From assembly GCF_900105675.1 (NCBI RefSeq), contig NZ_LT629786.1:6386001-6450000 (forward strand): DNA of 64,000 nucleotides, read 5' to 3'. The notes below the pieces were generated by a model that saw only the letters and a program-made list of their open reading frames with translations, did not search any database and was not told the origin of the DNA. The position numbers were made by a program, and so were the translations under genes. How positions within the stretch are numbered: the stretch's first letter is position 1; each line of letters opens with the position of its first letter. Below, piece by piece: positions 62,312-64,000 of the stretch. This DNA comes from Pseudomonas synxantha (GTDB lineage: Bacteria; Pseudomonadota; Gammaproteobacteria; Pseudomonadales; Pseudomonadaceae).

Positions 62312-63853
62312 ATGACGCAAGCCAATAACGCCGTATACACCGATCTGAGTGTTGACGATCTGGTCAAAGAAGCCCTGCAGCGCGGTGAAGGCGTGCTTGC
62401 CGATACTGGCGCGCTGGTCGTAGAAACCGGTCATCGTACCGGGCGTTCGCCGGTTGACCGTTTCATCGTTGAAGAGCCTTCCACCCAGGACGCCATTGCC
62501 TGGGGCCCGATCAACCGCAAGTTCCCGGCCGACAAGTTCGATGCCCTGTGGGCTCGCGTCGAGGCGTTCAACAACGCGCAAGAGCATTTTGTGTCCCACG
62601 TGCATGTAGGTGCTTCCGAAGACCACTACCTGGCCGTGAAAATGACCACCCAGACTGCCTGGCAGAACCTGTTCGGTCGTTGCCTGTTCATCAACCCGGC
62701 CCAGTACAACCCGGCCGGTCGTGAAGAGTGGCAAGTGCTCAACGTGGCCAACTTCGAGTGCGTGCCAGAGCGTGACGGCACCAACTCCGACGGTTGCGTG
62801 ATCCTCAACTTCGCCCAGAAAAAAGTGCTGATCGCCGGCATGCGTTACGCCGGTGAAATGAAAAAGGCCATGTTCTCGGTGCAGAACTTCCTGCTGCCGG
62901 CCTCCGACGTATTGCCGATGCACTGCGCCGCCAACATTGGCGAAGCAGGCGACGTGACCCTGTTCTTCGGCCTGTCCGGCACCGGCAAGACCACCCTGTC
63001 CGCCGACGAAAGCCGTTACTTGATCGGTGACGACGAGCACGGCTGGGGCGAAGGTGTGGTGTTCAACATCGAAGGCGGTTGCTATGCCAAGTGCATCGAC
63101 CTGTCGGAGAAGAACGAGCCGGTTATCTGGAAAGCCATCAAGCACGGCGCTGTGCTGGAAAACGTCGTTATCGACGAGGCCAAGCACGCCGACTACGCCG
63201 ATGTCAGCCTGACCCAGAACAGCCGTGCCGCCTACCCGCTGGAGCACGTTGCCAAGCGTTCCGAGCACAACCTGGGCGGCGAGCCAAACGCGGTGATCTT
63301 CCTGACCTGCGACCTGACCGGTGTACTGCCGCCCGTGTCGATCCTCAGCGAAGAACAAGCGGCCTACCACTTCCTGTCCGGCTACACCGCGTTGGTGGGC
63401 TCGACTGAAATGGGTTCCGGCAGCGGTATCAAGTCGACCTTCTCCACCTGCTTCGGCGCGCCGTTCTTCCCACGCCCAGCCGGTGAATACGCAGAGCTTT
63501 TGATCAAGCGTATCCGTGGTTTCGGCTCCAAGGTCTACCTGGTCAACACCGGCTGGACCGGCGGCGGCTACGGCGTCGGCAAACGCTTCAACATCCCGAC
63601 TACTCGCGGCGTGATCGCCGCGATCCAGAGCGGCGCGTTGATCGGTGCGCAGACTGAACACCTCGACACCATCAACCTCGACGTGCCATTGGCCGTACCG
63701 GGCGTTGAAACCGGCCTGTTGAACCCACGTAACACCTGGGCTGACAAAGCTGCCTACGACGAAGCCGCGAAGGCGCTGGCTGGTCTGTTTATCGAGAACT
63801 TCAAGAAGTTTGAAGTGAGCGATGCGATCAAGGCGGCGGGTCCTAAGTTGTAA
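62312..63853 (+). CDS. pckA: Phosphoenolpyruvate carboxykinase (ATP)
   Basis: 513 residues. It converts oxaloacetate and ATP to phosphoenolpyruvate, the first committed step of gluconeogenesis. Kinase-1 P-loop [13 protein letters not shown] (around residues 223-235), kinase-2 and metal sites [20 protein letters not shown], and substrate Arg in [13 protein letters not shown]. The family-typical [16 protein letters not shown] is present. Followed by a strong terminator. Confidence 0.95.
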   Translation: MTQANNAVYTDLSVDDLVKEALQRGEGVLADTGALVVETGHRTGRSPVDRFIVEEPSTQDAIAWGPINRKFPADKFDALWARVEAFNNAQEHFVSHVHVGASEDHYLAVKMTTQTAWQNLFGRCLFINPAQYNPAGREEWQVLNVANFECVPERDGTNSDGCVILNFAQKKVLIAGMRYAGEMKKAMFSVQNFLLPASDVLPMHCAANIGEAGDVTLFFGLSGTGKTTLSADESRYLIGDDEHGWGEGVVFNIEGGCYAKCIDLSEKNEPVIWKAIKHGAVLENVVIDEAKHADYADVSLTQNSRAAYPLEHVAKRSEHNLGGEPNAVIFLTCDLTGVLPPVSILSEEQAAYHFLSGYTALVGSTEMGSGSGIKSTFSTCFGAPFFPRPAGEYAELLIKRIRGFGSKVYLVNTGWTGGGYGVGKRFNIPTTRGVIAAIQSGALIGAQTEHLDTINLDVPLAVPGVETGLLNPRNTWADKAAYDEAAKALAGLFIENFKKFEVSDAIKAAGPKL

Positions 63854-63870
63854 GACTTAGCTGTTGTGAA

Positions 63871-63897
63871 AAAGCCGCCTCCTACAGGCGGCTTTTT
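63871..63897. terminator. Intrinsic terminator after pckA (bidirectional)
   Basis: AAAGCCGCCT pairs with AGGCGGCTTT around loop CCTAC, followed by TTT on the plus strand and preceded by A residues that serve the minus strand. It separates convergent pckA and the exporter gene. Confidence 0.9.
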
Positions 63898-63910
63898 TGT
63901 GCGCGCAGGG

Positions 63911-64000
63911 TTAGTGGGCGATGTGCAGCAGCACCGCGCCGACCAGCACCAGCACAACCCCGAGCACCTGTACCGCCGACAAGCGCTCCTTGAAAAACAC
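63911..64000 (-). CDS. EamA/DMT-family transporter, C-terminal fragment
   Basis: The last 90 bases encode, on the minus strand, a fragment that enters the window in frame and ends at TAA 63911. It reads VFFKERLSAVQVLGVVLVLV then GAVLLHIAH. The pattern FxERLSxxQxxGxxLVLxGxxLL is the final helix of EamA drug/metabolite exporters. The remainder lies beyond the right edge. Confidence 0.6.
   Translation of the reverse strand: MFFKERLSAVQVLGVVLVLVGAVLLHIAH

Noticed and set aside
62153..63661. 502-codon minus-strand ORF antisense to pckA
   Set aside because: Shadow of a highly conserved gene; no motif or SD.

Overview
The window reads as chromosomal DNA of a Pseudomonas of the P. fluorescens group. 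Three things point there: GC-rich coding sequence, the rimA-rimB-rimK operon, and many REP palindromes of the GTGGGAGGGGGCTTGC type between genes. No rRNA, tRNA, CRISPR array, prophage or insertion sequence was found. The species assignment is inference; no database search was possible.

Region 1 (1-20.8 kb) is an organosulfur acquisition island. It starts with the truncated 3' part of a double-domain sulfonate/sulfate-ester permease, diverging from its substrate-binding protein. Next come a LysR regulator divergent from atsK (Fe/2-oxoglutarate alkylsulfatase), a formylglycine-type sulfatase, a second paralogous LysR, and a TonB-dependent receptor. A CynX-type MFS carrier with a deaminase and LysR follows, then a complete tonB-exbB-exbD operon. 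After that lie an RBBP9-like hydrolase, an SfnR-like sigma-54 activator with an unusual GAFTGA loop and a clipped C-terminus, an orphan MetQ-like protein, and a four-gene polar amino-acid ABC transporter. A 28-codon ORF with an excellent ribosome binding site lies divergent from this last operon.

Region 2 (20.8-30.5 kb) is unrelated to sulfur. It holds a RecF/OLD-type ATPase, a two-adaptor RND efflux operon of the TriABC layout, a secreted putative glycosidase, and a small methyltransferase.

Region 3 (30.5-50.2 kb) returns to sulfur. On the minus strand are two SfnB-family flavin oxidoreductases, a DszA/SnaA-type FMN monooxygenase and metQ-metN-metI. A two-repeat cytosolic protein of unknown function comes next, then a cystine-type ABC transporter with D-cysteine desulfhydrase. 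Serine acetyltransferase epsC diverges from these. A betT choline transporter with a perfect operator palindrome and an aldo-keto reductase interrupt the theme, followed by tauABCD.

Region 4 (50.2-64 kb) is core genome: gshA, a hotdog thioesterase, tex, ompR-envZ, rimABK, hslR, a PAP2 phosphatase, hslO and pckA. The last 90 bases are the C-terminus of an EamA/DMT exporter.

The sulfur regions form a coherent pathway. Outer-membrane uptake is powered by a local TonB complex, several periplasmic ABC routes bring in sulfonates, sulfate esters, methionine-like compounds and cystine, and oxygenases and a sulfatase release sulfite or sulfate. Cysteine assembly follows through epsC and ends in glutathione (gshA). 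Several of these promoters share an AT-rich motif (TAACTTTTAGGAATAT-like), which suggests common control, possibly by CysB.
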